A stretch of DNA of 6,643 nt from Bacteriovorax sp. UBA1852 (GTDB lineage: Bacteria; Bdellovibrionota; Bacteriovoracia; Bacteriovoracales; Bacteriovoracaceae): assembly GCA_002338505.1 (NCBI GenBank), contig DDIK01000042.1, positions 1 through 6,643 of the forward strand. The letters are read 5' to 3'. Made by a program: the position numbers and the translations under genes. The notes under the pieces were generated by a model. The model had not been told where the DNA came from. It ran no database searches and worked only from the letters and a program-made list of their open reading frames with translations. Position 1 is the stretch's first letter. Each line of letters opens with the position of its first letter. Shown here piece by piece: positions 1-6,510 of the stretch.

Positions 1-100
1 CTACTTTCTTCTTAGTTGCTTTCTTTGCGACTTTCTTTTTAGTCGCTTTCTTTGCTACTTTCTTCTTAGTTGCTTTCTTTGCTACTTTCTTCTTGGCCAT
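1..100 (-). CDS. Histone H1-like Lys/Ala-rich repeat protein (3' end cut by window edge)
   Basis: Only the first 33 codons lie in the window. After Met-Ala the protein is a perfect repeat of the nonapeptide KKKVAKKAT, three full copies plus the start of a fourth. It is therefore extremely basic, with no acidic or aromatic residue. Such tails are typical of bacterial histone H1-like/Hc1-type DNA-binding proteins, which compact the nucleoid by binding the DNA backbone; that function is inferred from composition. The start is well supported: ATG at 100-98 has GGAG at 109-106 with a 5-base spacer, and the only nearby upstream ATG hits a stop after one codon. The gene begins 24 bases after the stop of the upstream protease gene on the same strand, so co-transcription is possible. 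A ribosomal or AlgP-like protein with the same tail cannot be excluded without the missing C-terminus. Confidence 0.75.
   Translation of the reverse strand, partial: MAKKKVAKKATKKKVAKKATKKKVAKKATKKKV
1..100 (-). repeat. 27-bp coding tandem repeat (3.7 copies)
   Basis: Units lie at 1-27, 28-54 and 55-81, with a partial unit at 82-100. Units 1 and 3 are identical. Unit 2 differs at four positions, all in third codon positions on the minus strand (GCA/GCG, AAG/AAA, GTA/GTC, GCA/GCG-type changes), so the encoded nonapeptide never changes. The array probably continues beyond the left edge. Arrays like this can change copy number by slippage or recombination, which would lengthen or shorten the basic tail in 9-residue steps. 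Confidence 0.9.
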
Positions 101-124
101 TATTACTCCATTATTTTATTGAAA

Positions 125-1213
125 TTAATTTACTTGAAAAAATGAACCAAACTCGTGGGCATACTTTTGAGAGATCATCCCATAGCCCTTATAGTTCTTT
201 CCTTTAAACTTAAACTTCTTACCAAAACCATTTGTTCCCCAAGAGTTCTTAAAATAATAAACACCCTTGTAAGAAAATTCTCTCCAAGATCCATCTTCCA
301 TTTGCATTCTTGAGCGTATAACTTTCTCGTCATCATAACCAACGATTATGATTGAGTGTCCTCCGCCTTTTTCACCAGAAATTCTACGATCTTTTGTGCC
401 CTTCTCGGGATATGTAACGATACCTTGATAAAACTTTTCCTTATCACGTTTTTGAATATTAAGTTTAGTCGTCTTTGAACTATTCCAAGATCCGTAATAG
501 AGCTTAGTTCCCATTATGACAGCTTGACCATCCAATAAAAGCTTCTTCACAGAAGACAAATATTTTAACTTGTGAGATCGTCTCTTCTTAATAAGTTCTG
601 GGAGAAACCTATCTCTTAGATCATAGGCTTCGCTCTTTATAGGTATAAATTGTGGGTCGAAGCTTCTGAGCTTCTTAGTACTCATATCAAGTAATCTTGG
701 GTCTCTATGCCCAAGTAGGCAACTTTTTAAAAGCACTGGCTTTTGAACGAGATGACCGCAAGTCTCTTTTGATATGGCGAAGTCATTTACATTAGGCCAC
801 TTCTGTCCTATGTAAGGCCAAGTTTTTTCATGAACGAATCCAAACTTATAAATTGCTTTAAAGTTTCTTGAAGTACTAGAGCCTTCATATTGCTTGTCCT
901 TCATAATAATATATTCCATATACTCTTCTGAAAGATCGATTTCAGAAGCGCTGTAATATCCCTTTCTTACTAGAACATGCTCCAATGCACCAATAGTGGT
1001 GAACATAGTACAAGTACCACGACGGCCTTGAGACTTTACGGGAGTTTGCAAAGAAATCAACTCTTCAATATTTGAACTTGAAGGATAGTTTCTTTTCTCA
1101 TTTGAAAGATCATCAATAGGTGGTGAGATGACTTCTGTTAAGGGTGAATCGTATTCGGTTGCAATTGCATCAAAAGGCAATAGAACTATTGCTAACAATA
1201 ATATGTATTTCAT
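125..1213 (-). CDS. Secreted papain-like (C1 family) cysteine protease, 362 aa
   Basis: This is an exported endopeptidase of the papain fold. The chosen start is ATG at 1213-1211, because GGAG sits 5 bases upstream (1222-1219) and the next residues form a signal peptide with a likely AIA|TE cleavage after residue 18. The open frame extends 38 codons further upstream, but that part would bury the signal peptide. The active site is complete: Gln62 (oxyanion hole) six residues before Cys68 in QGRRGTC, the same spacing as papain Q19/C25; His286 in GGGHS; and Asn323 in KNSWG. Only about 45 residues separate the signal peptide from the catalytic motif, so there is no long I29-type propeptide. Cys68 to His286 is 218 residues, against 134 in papain, so there is a large insertion. 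It contains Cys152 and Cys165, which could form a disulfide. Its likely site is the periplasm or outside the cell; the substrate is unknown. Confidence in the family is high. Confidence 0.9.
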   Translation of the reverse strand: MKYILLLAIVLLPFDAIATEYDSPLTEVISPPIDDLSNEKRNYPSSSNIEELISLQTPVKSQGRRGTCTMFTTIGALEHVLVRKGYYSASEIDLSEEYMEYIIMKDKQYEGSSTSRNFKAIYKFGFVHEKTWPYIGQKWPNVNDFAISKETCGHLVQKPVLLKSCLLGHRDPRLLDMSTKKLRSFDPQFIPIKSEAYDLRDRFLPELIKKRRSHKLKYLSSVKKLLLDGQAVIMGTKLYYGSWNSSKTTKLNIQKRDKEKFYQGIVTYPEKGTKDRRISGEKGGGHSIIIVGYDDEKVIRSRMQMEDGSWREFSYKGVYYFKNSWGTNGFGKKFKFKGKNYKGYGMISQKYAHEFGSFFQVN

Positions 1214-1336
1214 GTGGTCTCCGTGTTGTGGCAAATAGTGTTTCAAAGTTTCCTTTTCCTGACAAGACATGGCGGGTATAACGCAATGTGAATTCATCAA
1301 TTTTAGAAACTTAGACTTTACTAACACCTAATATAA
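1214..1336. promoter_or_regulatory. Divergent intergenic region between protease and helicase
   Basis: These 123 bases separate two divergently transcribed genes, so promoters for both are expected here. I looked for -35/-10 pairs on both strands and found only weak partial matches, for example TATAAC at 1277-1282 and TAATAT at 1329-1334 on the plus strand. None has a well-spaced -35 partner. No clear operator palindrome or hairpin was seen. The call rests on gene orientation rather than recognised motifs. Confidence 0.4.
1219..1222 (-). promoter_or_regulatory. Shine-Dalgarno GGAG deciding the protease start
   Basis: GGAG lies 5 bases before ATG 1213-1211. It selects the start that puts a signal peptide at the N-terminus over in-frame starts further upstream, up to position 1327. 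Confidence 0.75.
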
Positions 1337-3421
1337 GTGCATCTTAGTTCTGTGATAACTCTTAGTGGACTTAACGACAAACAACGCGAAGCGGCCGATA
1401 CAATTGAAGGCCCTGTTCTTATATTAGCTGGTGCTGGTAGTGGAAAAACTCGAACTCTAACCTACCGAATAGCTCATATGGTCGATAACCTCCACATTCC
1501 AAGCAAGAATATTTTAGCGGTAAGCTTTACGAATAAAGCAGCTAAAGAAATGAAAGAGAGAGTCCATGGCCTTCTAGGTAGGTCGCGTTCTAAGGGTTTA
1601 ACTCTGGCAACATTTCACTCTCTAGGTCTTAGAATTCTAAAGAAAGAAATTGAACATTTAGGCTATCATAAGAACTTTTCTATCTATGATACCAATGATC
1701 AACTTGCCATTCTTCGAGAGGGACTTAAGAGATATCATGATGAGAAATCATTTAAACGTGAGCAGATTCAGACTATTATTGGTAAATTAAAAAATGCTGG
1801 TATTACCCCCGATGAATACGCTGATAGTGAGTTCTTCGATGATGAGGATCCTTATTGTCATGCTACAAATTATCTCTATGACTATTATCAAGATAAACTT
1901 AAATTCTATAATGCTATCGATTTTGATGACATTTTACTTCTTACAGTGAGACTGTTTGACAAGAAGCCAGAGCTCGCACAGAGCTATAGTGAAAAATTTA
2001 AATATATTATGATTGATGAATATCAAGATACAAACTCTCTACAATTTGATCTCATTGTCCATCTAACAAAGATGCATAATAATCTCTGCGTTGTGGGCGA
2101 TGATGACCAGGCCATCTATTCATTTAGGGGTGCCGATATAACGAATATTCTTTCTTTTGAATCGCATTTTCCTGGAGCTAAAGTTGTCAAACTCGAGCAA
2201 AATTATCGATCGGTGTCGCCAATTCTAGAGCTTGCCAATGAAGTTATAAAAGAGAATAAAAATCGAAGAGAGAAGACCCTTTGGTCAAATAAGAAAACAG
2301 ACAAGAAGCCTCTTTTATGGAAGATGGCTGATAGCGATCACGAAGCTCAGGTTGTCGTCGAAGACATCGTTCAACATCAGAGAAAAGGAAAACACCTTGG
2401 TGATATTGCGATTCTCTATAGGAGTAATACTCAAATTCTTCCCTTTGAAGAACAACTAAGAATCTCGCAAATTCCATATACTATAATTGGCGGCCAGAAG
2501 TTTTATGAGAAAAAAGAAGTAAAAGATCTCATAGCCTACTTAAGTGTCATTAAGAATAAGGCTGACCAACTATCTTTAAGACGTATTCTCAATGTGCCAA
2601 ACCGAGGTATCGGGATGAAGACTCTTGAGAAATTTATTGAAGAATCCGAAGATACTGAAGTTGATCTCTTTAGTGCAATGAAAAATAACAGTGCCCTTGC
2701 TGAATCGAGACAAGGAAAAATTGATGTATTCACCACGCTCATTACAAAATTCATAGATGTTTTTAATGAGAATACGCTGAGTGAAGGGATATCAAAACTT
2801 GTTGAAGACATTAAGTATATTGAATACATCGATAAGCAATATGATAGTGTCAAGCAGGCAGAGAGAAGACGTAATGATATTTTTCAATTTATCGACTCTG
2901 CTAAGAGATTTGAAGAATTCTTTAAAGATGGTGCCACTCTCACTAACTTTTTAGAAAAGTTACTCCTTCAAGACTCACAAGATCCACGAGACAAAGAAGA
3001 TGAGGATGATGATGTGAGAACAAATGAAGTCACACTCATGACTCTGCATTCATCAAAGGGACTTGAATTTGATACGGTATACCTCGTAGGATTAGAAGAA
3101 GAACTACTTCCTCATAAGAGATCTCTACAAGAGGGAAATGTAGCAGAGGAAAGAAGACTTTGTTATGTCGGTATCACTCGGGCGCAGAGAAAACTTGTCA
3201 TGACCTATTGTAAAGAGCGCAAAATTTATGGAAATAATGTCACAAGACACAAGAGTCGCTTTATAAACGATCTCGACAAAAGTGGGTTCTTTGTAGAACA
3301 AGACAGAGAGAGCTTTGGACACTTAGGAAGCGAAGAGGAAATTAAAGAGTACAAGAGTAATTTCTTTTCAGGATTAATGGGATTATTAAATGAAGACGCT
3401 CAAGATAAAGAGGAAGATTAA
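1337..3421 (+). CDS. rep: Rep-type superfamily 1A ATP-dependent DNA helicase (UvrD/Rep/PcrA), 694 aa
   Basis: This is a 3'-5' ssDNA translocase and helicase of the UvrD/Rep/PcrA group, acting in the cytoplasm at replication forks or in repair. All motifs are present: Q-motif LNDKQREA (12-19), Walker A GAGSGKT (32-38), Ia FTNKAAKEMKERV (64-76), Ib TFHSLGLRIL (92-101), Walker B IDEYQDTN (226-233), III VVGDDDQAIYSFRGA (252-266), IV LEQNYRS (286-292), V TLHSSKGLEFD (569-579) and VI RRLCYVGITRAQ (606-617). Domain 2B lies at about 375-545, and an acidic stretch (548-560) precedes motif V. Only about 75 residues follow motif VI and they lack the C-terminal module of PcrA/UvrD. That, the 694-residue length (E. 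coli Rep is 673) and recalled similarity in the Ia-Ib and V-VI regions favour Rep. A stop codon immediately precedes GTG 1337, so the start must be this GTG or GTG 1352. Neither has a visible Shine-Dalgarno. UvrD or PcrA function remains possible. Confidence 0.93.
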   Translation: MHLSSVITLSGLNDKQREAADTIEGPVLILAGAGSGKTRTLTYRIAHMVDNLHIPSKNILAVSFTNKAAKEMKERVHGLLGRSRSKGLTLATFHSLGLRILKKEIEHLGYHKNFSIYDTNDQLAILREGLKRYHDEKSFKREQIQTIIGKLKNAGITPDEYADSEFFDDEDPYCHATNYLYDYYQDKLKFYNAIDFDDILLLTVRLFDKKPELAQSYSEKFKYIMIDEYQDTNSLQFDLIVHLTKMHNNLCVVGDDDQAIYSFRGADITNILSFESHFPGAKVVKLEQNYRSVSPILELANEVIKENKNRREKTLWSNKKTDKKPLLWKMADSDHEAQVVVEDIVQHQRKGKHLGDIAILYRSNTQILPFEEQLRISQIPYTIIGGQKFYEKKEVKDLIAYLSVIKNKADQLSLRRILNVPNRGIGMKTLEKFIEESEDTEVDLFSAMKNNSALAESRQGKIDVFTTLITKFIDVFNENTLSEGISKLVEDIKYIEYIDKQYDSVKQAERRRNDIFQFIDSAKRFEEFFKDGATLTNFLEKLLLQDSQDPRDKEDEDDDVRTNEVTLMTLHSSKGLEFDTVYLVGLEEELLPHKRSLQEGNVAEERRLCYVGITRAQRKLVMTYCKERKIYGNNVTRHKSRFINDLDKSGFFVEQDRESFGHLGSEEEIKEYKSNFFSGLMGLLNEDAQDKEED

Positions 3422-3424
3422 TAT

Positions 3425-4132
3425 CTAGGGAGTGTAAATAATTTTGTATTTATTGAAAATTTCTTTCACTCTCCCCTTTTTCTTCATCTTACTTAAACCA
3501 AAATTAAATTTTTTCATAAGAGACTTATCATGAGAAGCGGAACGAATATCCCAAGTCTTAATTGTATTCATCGTATACACAGTCTTATCGTTAAACCTTT
3601 TTGCCAAATGATGAAGAATATTCTTTTCACCTACCACATAATCCACACGATCATTAAGTAGCATTTCAATCTGACTTAAACGGGATGAAGTCTCCAGATA
3701 GCTTGAATTCTTTGCTATATTCTTGTACTCAGCACCCAAGTAATTACGAGCTCCCTGATAGGCAACAACTCTCATATCAGAGACACTTTTCAAAGATACT
3801 TGAGACTTCTCTAAACCTATAACGACATCAACATATCGATGAAACTTATCAGAATAATAAACATTCTTGGTGTCACCATCAAACTTAGTTATAGGAGTAG
3901 CAAAAACGATTTTCTTATCTAAGAAAGTTCTTACAAGTCTTGCATAGGAATAGTATTTACATTCAATAGAAATACCTGAGTAAGAAAATGCCTCTTTTAT
4001 CACATCAATTTCCGCACCAGAGCAATCACCATTTGACCAAGGAGGGCTATAATGGGTTGCAATGATAATTTTATCTTGAGCAAATACTAGTGAGTTTGAA
4101 AATAAAAGAAAGAGTATCGTCAATAATATCAT
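3425..4132 (-). CDS. Periplasmic solute-binding protein, family 3 (SBP_bac_3-like), 235 aa
   Basis: This looks like an exported two-lobe binding protein of the amino-acid-type (family 3) superfamily. The signal peptide covers residues 1-18 with cleavage VFA|QD, and there is no lipobox. Family marks are THYSPPWS (26-33) after the first strand, GAEIDVIKEAF (39-49), the lobe-2 entry VVAYQGARN (122-130), RVDYVVGE (162-169) and the final helix with MKKKGRVKEIFNKY (216-229). Length fits the family. At the point where amino-acid binders carry a ligand-carboxylate arginine (SxTxxR), this protein reads TPITKFDGD (79-87), so a standard amino acid ligand is doubtful. No ABC permease or ATPase gene is in the window. 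I chose ATG 4132 because AGGTGA (4140-4135) lies just upstream. A GTG at 4138, overlapping the previous stop by 4 bases, would add two residues. It is the last gene of the tight minus-strand unit. Confidence 0.85.
   Translation of the reverse strand: MILLTILFLLFSNSLVFAQDKIIIATHYSPPWSNGDCSGAEIDVIKEAFSYSGISIECKYYSYARLVRTFLDKKIVFATPITKFDGDTKNVYYSDKFHRYVDVVIGLEKSQVSLKSVSDMRVVAYQGARNYLGAEYKNIAKNSSYLETSSRLSQIEMLLNDRVDYVVGEKNILHHLAKRFNDKTVYTMNTIKTWDIRSASHDKSLMKKFNFGLSKMKKKGRVKEIFNKYKIIYTP
3427..3482 (+). terminator. Possible intrinsic terminator of the helicase gene, inside the 3' end of the opposing gene
   Basis: GGGAGTG at 3428-3434 can pair with CACT..CCC at 3467-3475, with a two-base bulge, and a T-run (3477-3481) follows. 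A small inner hairpin, TAAATA/TATTTA (3435-3440 with 3447-3452), could stack inside the long loop. The T-run follows on the plus strand only, so it would end helicase transcription. No equivalent is visible for the opposing gene. The large loop and bulge keep this tentative. Confidence 0.35.
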
Positions 4133-4134
4133 AA

Positions 4135-4443
4135 TCACCTATAATGAATAATAACTGTCTGTGAAGAATAATTAGGAATAATCGTCTTTAATGCTTGAAA
4201 AAAGTCTCTATCAACAGAAACACTTAATTCATTAATGTCCTCACACTTAATATCACGCTCTCTTAGTAGGTTTCTGATTGAAGCATATCTCAGGCCAAAG
4301 CCTTCGATATCAAAACGCTGCTCTCTTGCTTTAAAGTCTCTACCCCACTCACCTTGAGATTTGCACAACTTCGTATTAATTCGCAAACCACTAGAGCAAG
4401 AAGAGATGATAAAAAAAGTAAATATGATGATGAGATTTTTCAT
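4135..4443 (-). CDS. Small predicted lipoprotein of unknown function, 102 aa
   Basis: A hydrophobic N-terminus ends in the lipobox ISSC, so Cys16 should be lipidated and residue 1 of the mature 87-residue protein. Ser at +2 and no Asp suggests sorting to the outer membrane (inferred from the E. coli rule). The mature part has two further cysteines, Cys27 in KLCKSQGEWG and Cys67 in DIKCEDI, that could form one disulfide in the periplasm. A middle segment, RFDIEGFGLRYASIRNLL (43-60), and the basic/acidic alternation suggest a small globular alpha/beta domain. I do not recognise the family. ATG 4443-4441 overlaps the TGA of the preceding gene (ATGA, 4 bases) with almost no Shine-Dalgarno, so translation is probably coupled. 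Two bases separate its stop from the start of the binding-protein gene. Confidence 0.8.
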   Translation of the reverse strand: MKNLIIIFTFFIISSCSSGLRINTKLCKSQGEWGRDFKAREQRFDIEGFGLRYASIRNLLRERDIKCEDINELSVSVDRDFFQALKTIIPNYSSQTVIIHYR

Positions 4444-4790
4444 TGCTTATACTTTAACCACGCATTGTAGGTAATAGTCGATGGAACATATATGCCAAAA
4501 CTTAAATATGAAATAAGTTGTTCTCCAAAACTTTGTGTGGACTCAATACTAATATTTCCTATTTCATAGACATTATATTTAGCGTAAGCACTTGCAACAT
4601 CATAAGTAGCTGACCTTGGAAAATAACCCCACAAGAGACTCTCATGCTTTCTTACAACTTGAACATAACCTTTCTTTCCTCCTTTAAGTGAAGAAACTTT
4701 CACAGGCAGCTTTTCAGATGCCACAAAAATCATCGATGTGCATGATGATAAAAAAGTTAAAAGAAAAAGATAGAAAAAGGTCTTCGACAT
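4440..4790 (-). CDS. Bor-like small lipoprotein, 116 aa
   Basis: The N-terminal hydrophobic segment ends in lipobox LSSC with Cys17 as the lipidated residue; Thr at +2 fits outer-membrane sorting. The pattern after it resembles the Bor/Iss family (lambda Bor): an early strand pair with WGYFPRS (54-60), a short AsYAKYNVYEIG-type segment (66-78), then SIESTQSFGEQLISYLSFGIYVPSTITY (81-108). The last part matches Bor's 'TQQTF..GLLGF.TLGIYTP' layout. Bor proteins are surface lipoproteins, linked in E. coli to serum resistance. The two cysteines of the Bor mature domain are absent here, so this is a distant relative at best. ATG 4790-4788 starts 3 bases after the crotonase stop. GAAGG at 4805-4801, inside the last codons of that gene, is a possible but rather distant (10-base spacer) ribosome site. 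Confidence 0.78.
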   Translation of the reverse strand: MSKTFFYLFLLTFLSSCTSMIFVASEKLPVKVSSLKGGKKGYVQVVRKHESLLWGYFPRSATYDVASAYAKYNVYEIGNISIESTQSFGEQLISYLSFGIYVPSTITYNAWLKYKQ

Positions 4791-4793
4791 TAA

Positions 4794-5609
4794 CTAATTA
4801 CCTTCAAAAGTAGGTTCCTTCTTATTTAAAACGGCTTCAATACCTCTTTGATGATCGGTCATTCGTTGCGCTACACCTTGAAAGGCACTCATTAATTGCA
4901 AGTGCTGATCAAGGCTTGAAGTTGCCGACTGCTTTAGTGCTTCTTTAGTGAGCTGGATTGCCCCTGGTGCGTTACGAGCAATTCTTAGTGCAACTTTTGC
5001 AACTTGCTCTCCTAGTTCATCACTTTTAAAAACATTATTTAAAAGTCCGTAGTCTTTCATATCATGGGCACTATAGAGATCTGCCGTAAGATACATCTCC
5101 ATGGCCTTAGTATAACCAATAGCTCTTGTTAAAAAGAAGGGACCTCCATCTCCAGGGACAAGGGAGAGCTTAGTGAAAGTCTCACCAAACTTACATTCTT
5201 CAGATGCAAATCGAAGATCACACATAGCAACAAGATCACAACCTGCACCAATGGCCGCGCCATGAACCTGAGCGATAATTGGTTTTTGAAACTTCTCAAT
5301 AGCTCTTGGAATCTCTTGTATCCCAAAATGATATCTATTCTTTAACTCGAATGACTCTCCAGCAAACATACCTGAGTTATCGCGCATTGCTTTTATGTCA
5401 CCACCTGCACAAAACGACTTACCTTCACCTTTTAAGATAACGACTCTCACATTGGAGTCTTGATCCGCACGAGCAAGATTTTTCACAAGGCTTTCGATGA
5501 CATCTTCAACAAGAGCATTTCTCATATCTGGATTATTAAGAGAAAGACTTAAAACGGAATTCTCTAAAGAACAATTTAACATCGGGAGATTCGCGTACAT
5601 ATCGCTCAT
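4794..5609 (-). CDS. Crotonase-superfamily enoyl-CoA hydratase/isomerase, 271 aa
   Basis: This is a cytoplasmic acyl-CoA enzyme with the crotonase fold and normal length. The oxyanion-hole signatures are clear: SFCAGGDIKAM (65-75) and HGAAIGAGCDL (116-126). Catalytic positions are unusual. Where rat enoyl-CoA hydratase has Glu144 and Glu164, this protein has Asp125 (GAGCDL) and Phe145 (FGETFTK); Glu143 lies two residues earlier, and Asp154 is in VPGDGG. Dienoyl-CoA isomerase uses aspartates at the positions matching 125 and 154, so isomerase or another activity is possible. Context between HMG-CoA lyase and a biotin carboxylase suggests methylglutaconyl-CoA hydratase (LiuC role) in leucine breakdown, but the active site does not match AUH-type hydratases, which keep both glutamates. 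ATG 5609-5607 overlaps the upstream TAA by one base (TAATG), with AAGAAGG at 5625-5619 as the ribosome site. Family is sure; the specific reaction is not. Confidence 0.93.
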   Translation of the reverse strand: MSDMYANLPMLNCSLENSVLSLSLNNPDMRNALVEDVIESLVKNLARADQDSNVRVVILKGEGKSFCAGGDIKAMRDNSGMFAGESFELKNRYHFGIQEIPRAIEKFQKPIIAQVHGAAIGAGCDLVAMCDLRFASEECKFGETFTKLSLVPGDGGPFFLTRAIGYTKAMEMYLTADLYSAHDMKDYGLLNNVFKSDELGEQVAKVALRIARNAPGAIQLTKEALKQSATSSLDQHLQLMSAFQGVAQRMTDHQRGIEAVLNKKEPTFEGN

Positions 5610-6505
5610 TACTTTCTACCTTCTTTAGCATTAAAGTATTTTGAATTTGAAGACTTTCCAATACTTTCTAGAATGTATTTAGAAGCAATATGAAGTTTCT
5701 CGGCATCAATACCAGTATCAATTCCCATTTTATGAAACATATTTACAACATCATCACTGGCGACATTTCCAGAGGCGCCATGTGCATAAGGACAGCCTCC
5801 CAGACCTGCAGCCGATGAATCGAAGGCCCTGACACCTTCTTCATAAGACGTATAGATATTTGCGAGTGCCATTCCTTCTGTATCATGAAAGTGCATGGCA
5901 ATTTTATCGAGACCAAAGTTCTTTTTAACAGCACTTATAATCTCTTTCACCTGATAAGGATGGCCCACTCCAACAGTGTCTCCAAGAGAAATTTCATTTA
6001 CCCCTAATTTGAAAAGTTTTTCACAAACCCTCAAGAGTTCATCCGTGGAGGATTCTCCTTCGTAAGGACAACCAAATACTGTTGAAACATAGCCTCGGAC
6101 AGTTTGTCCTTCAGAAATTGCATCAGGAACAAATTCTTCAAAGCGCTTTAGAGACTCCTCGATTGAAGCATTCGTATTCTTTTTATTAAAAGTATTTGAT
6201 GTTGCCGTAAATATGGCAATCCACTTTGCCCCTGCCTTGAGAGAATTATCAAAGCCTTTCTTATTTGGCACAAGTGCCGGAAAGATTGCTTCTTCATGTC
6301 TTAGTATACTTTGAAAAAGAGCATGAGAATCGGCCATCTGAGGAATCTTCTCAGCCCTTACAAAACTAGTAGGCTCGATCGTTCTAAAGCCAGCGTCAAC
6401 GAGTAACTCTATAAATTTCACTTTAACTTCTAAAGGAAGTATTGAACTTTCATTTTGTAGACCATCTCTTGGACCTACTTCAATAAGCTTTACATTATTA
6501 GTCAT
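5609..6505 (-). CDS. mvaB: Hydroxymethylglutaryl-CoA lyase, 298 aa
   Basis: It cleaves HMG-CoA to acetyl-CoA and acetoacetate, the last step of leucine degradation (also called liuE in liu operons). The protein is a TIM barrel of the DRE-TIM group, with the usual bacterial length. Visible residues, by recalled alignment to human HMGCL: Arg13-Asp14 in GPRDGLQNE (catalytic Arg and metal ligand), Glu44 in IEPTSFV, ISLGDTVG (172-179), metal ligands His205 and His207 in HFHDTEG, the HMG-CoA lyase signature AAGLGGCPYAHGASGN (232-247) with catalytic-loop Cys238, and Asn247. Nothing essential is missing. The start is ATG 6505-6503 with AGAGG at 6515-6511 and a 5-base spacer; the site shares bases with the stop codon of the upstream carboxylase gene, pointing to an operon. 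The spacing and neighbours support a leucine/isovalerate role rather than a citramalate or homocitrate synthase, which lack the cysteine signature. Confidence 0.95.
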   Translation of the reverse strand: MTNNVKLIEVGPRDGLQNESSILPLEVKVKFIELLVDAGFRTIEPTSFVRAEKIPQMADSHALFQSILRHEEAIFPALVPNKKGFDNSLKAGAKWIAIFTATSNTFNKKNTNASIEESLKRFEEFVPDAISEGQTVRGYVSTVFGCPYEGESSTDELLRVCEKLFKLGVNEISLGDTVGVGHPYQVKEIISAVKKNFGLDKIAMHFHDTEGMALANIYTSYEEGVRAFDSSAAGLGGCPYAHGASGNVASDDVVNMFHKMGIDTGIDAEKLHIASKYILESIGKSSNSKYFNAKEGRK

Positions 6506-6510
6506 AAAAA

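Noticed and set aside
1..100. Repeat array as a CRISPR or intergenic repeat
   Set aside because: The units are contiguous with no spacers and are in frame in a gene with its own ribosome site.
1214..1327. 38-residue upstream extension of the protease open frame
   Set aside because: It would place the signal peptide in the interior, and it lacks the strong GGAG ribosome site present before ATG 1213.
1254..1334. Sigma-70-like promoter pairs for the helicase or protease
   Set aside because: Candidate -10 boxes lack a -35 match at 16-18 bases; spacings found were about 12-14 or 19 and more.
2244..3322. Open frames on the minus strand at 2244-2477, 2536-2853 and 3125-3322
   Set aside because: They lie antisense to helicase motifs that are clearly coding, have no recognisable domain and no consistent ribosome site; they are shadows.
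4133..4138. GTG at 4138 as the start of the solute-binding protein
   Set aside because: A GTGA overlap is possible, but there is no Shine-Dalgarno before it, while AGGTGA precedes ATG 4132; the difference is only two residues.
5129..5934. Short open frames at 5129-5326 and 5743-5934 overlapping the crotonase and HMG-CoA lyase genes in other frames
   Set aside because: The catalytic signatures of the real enzymes occupy the same bases; the alternative translations show no domain character.
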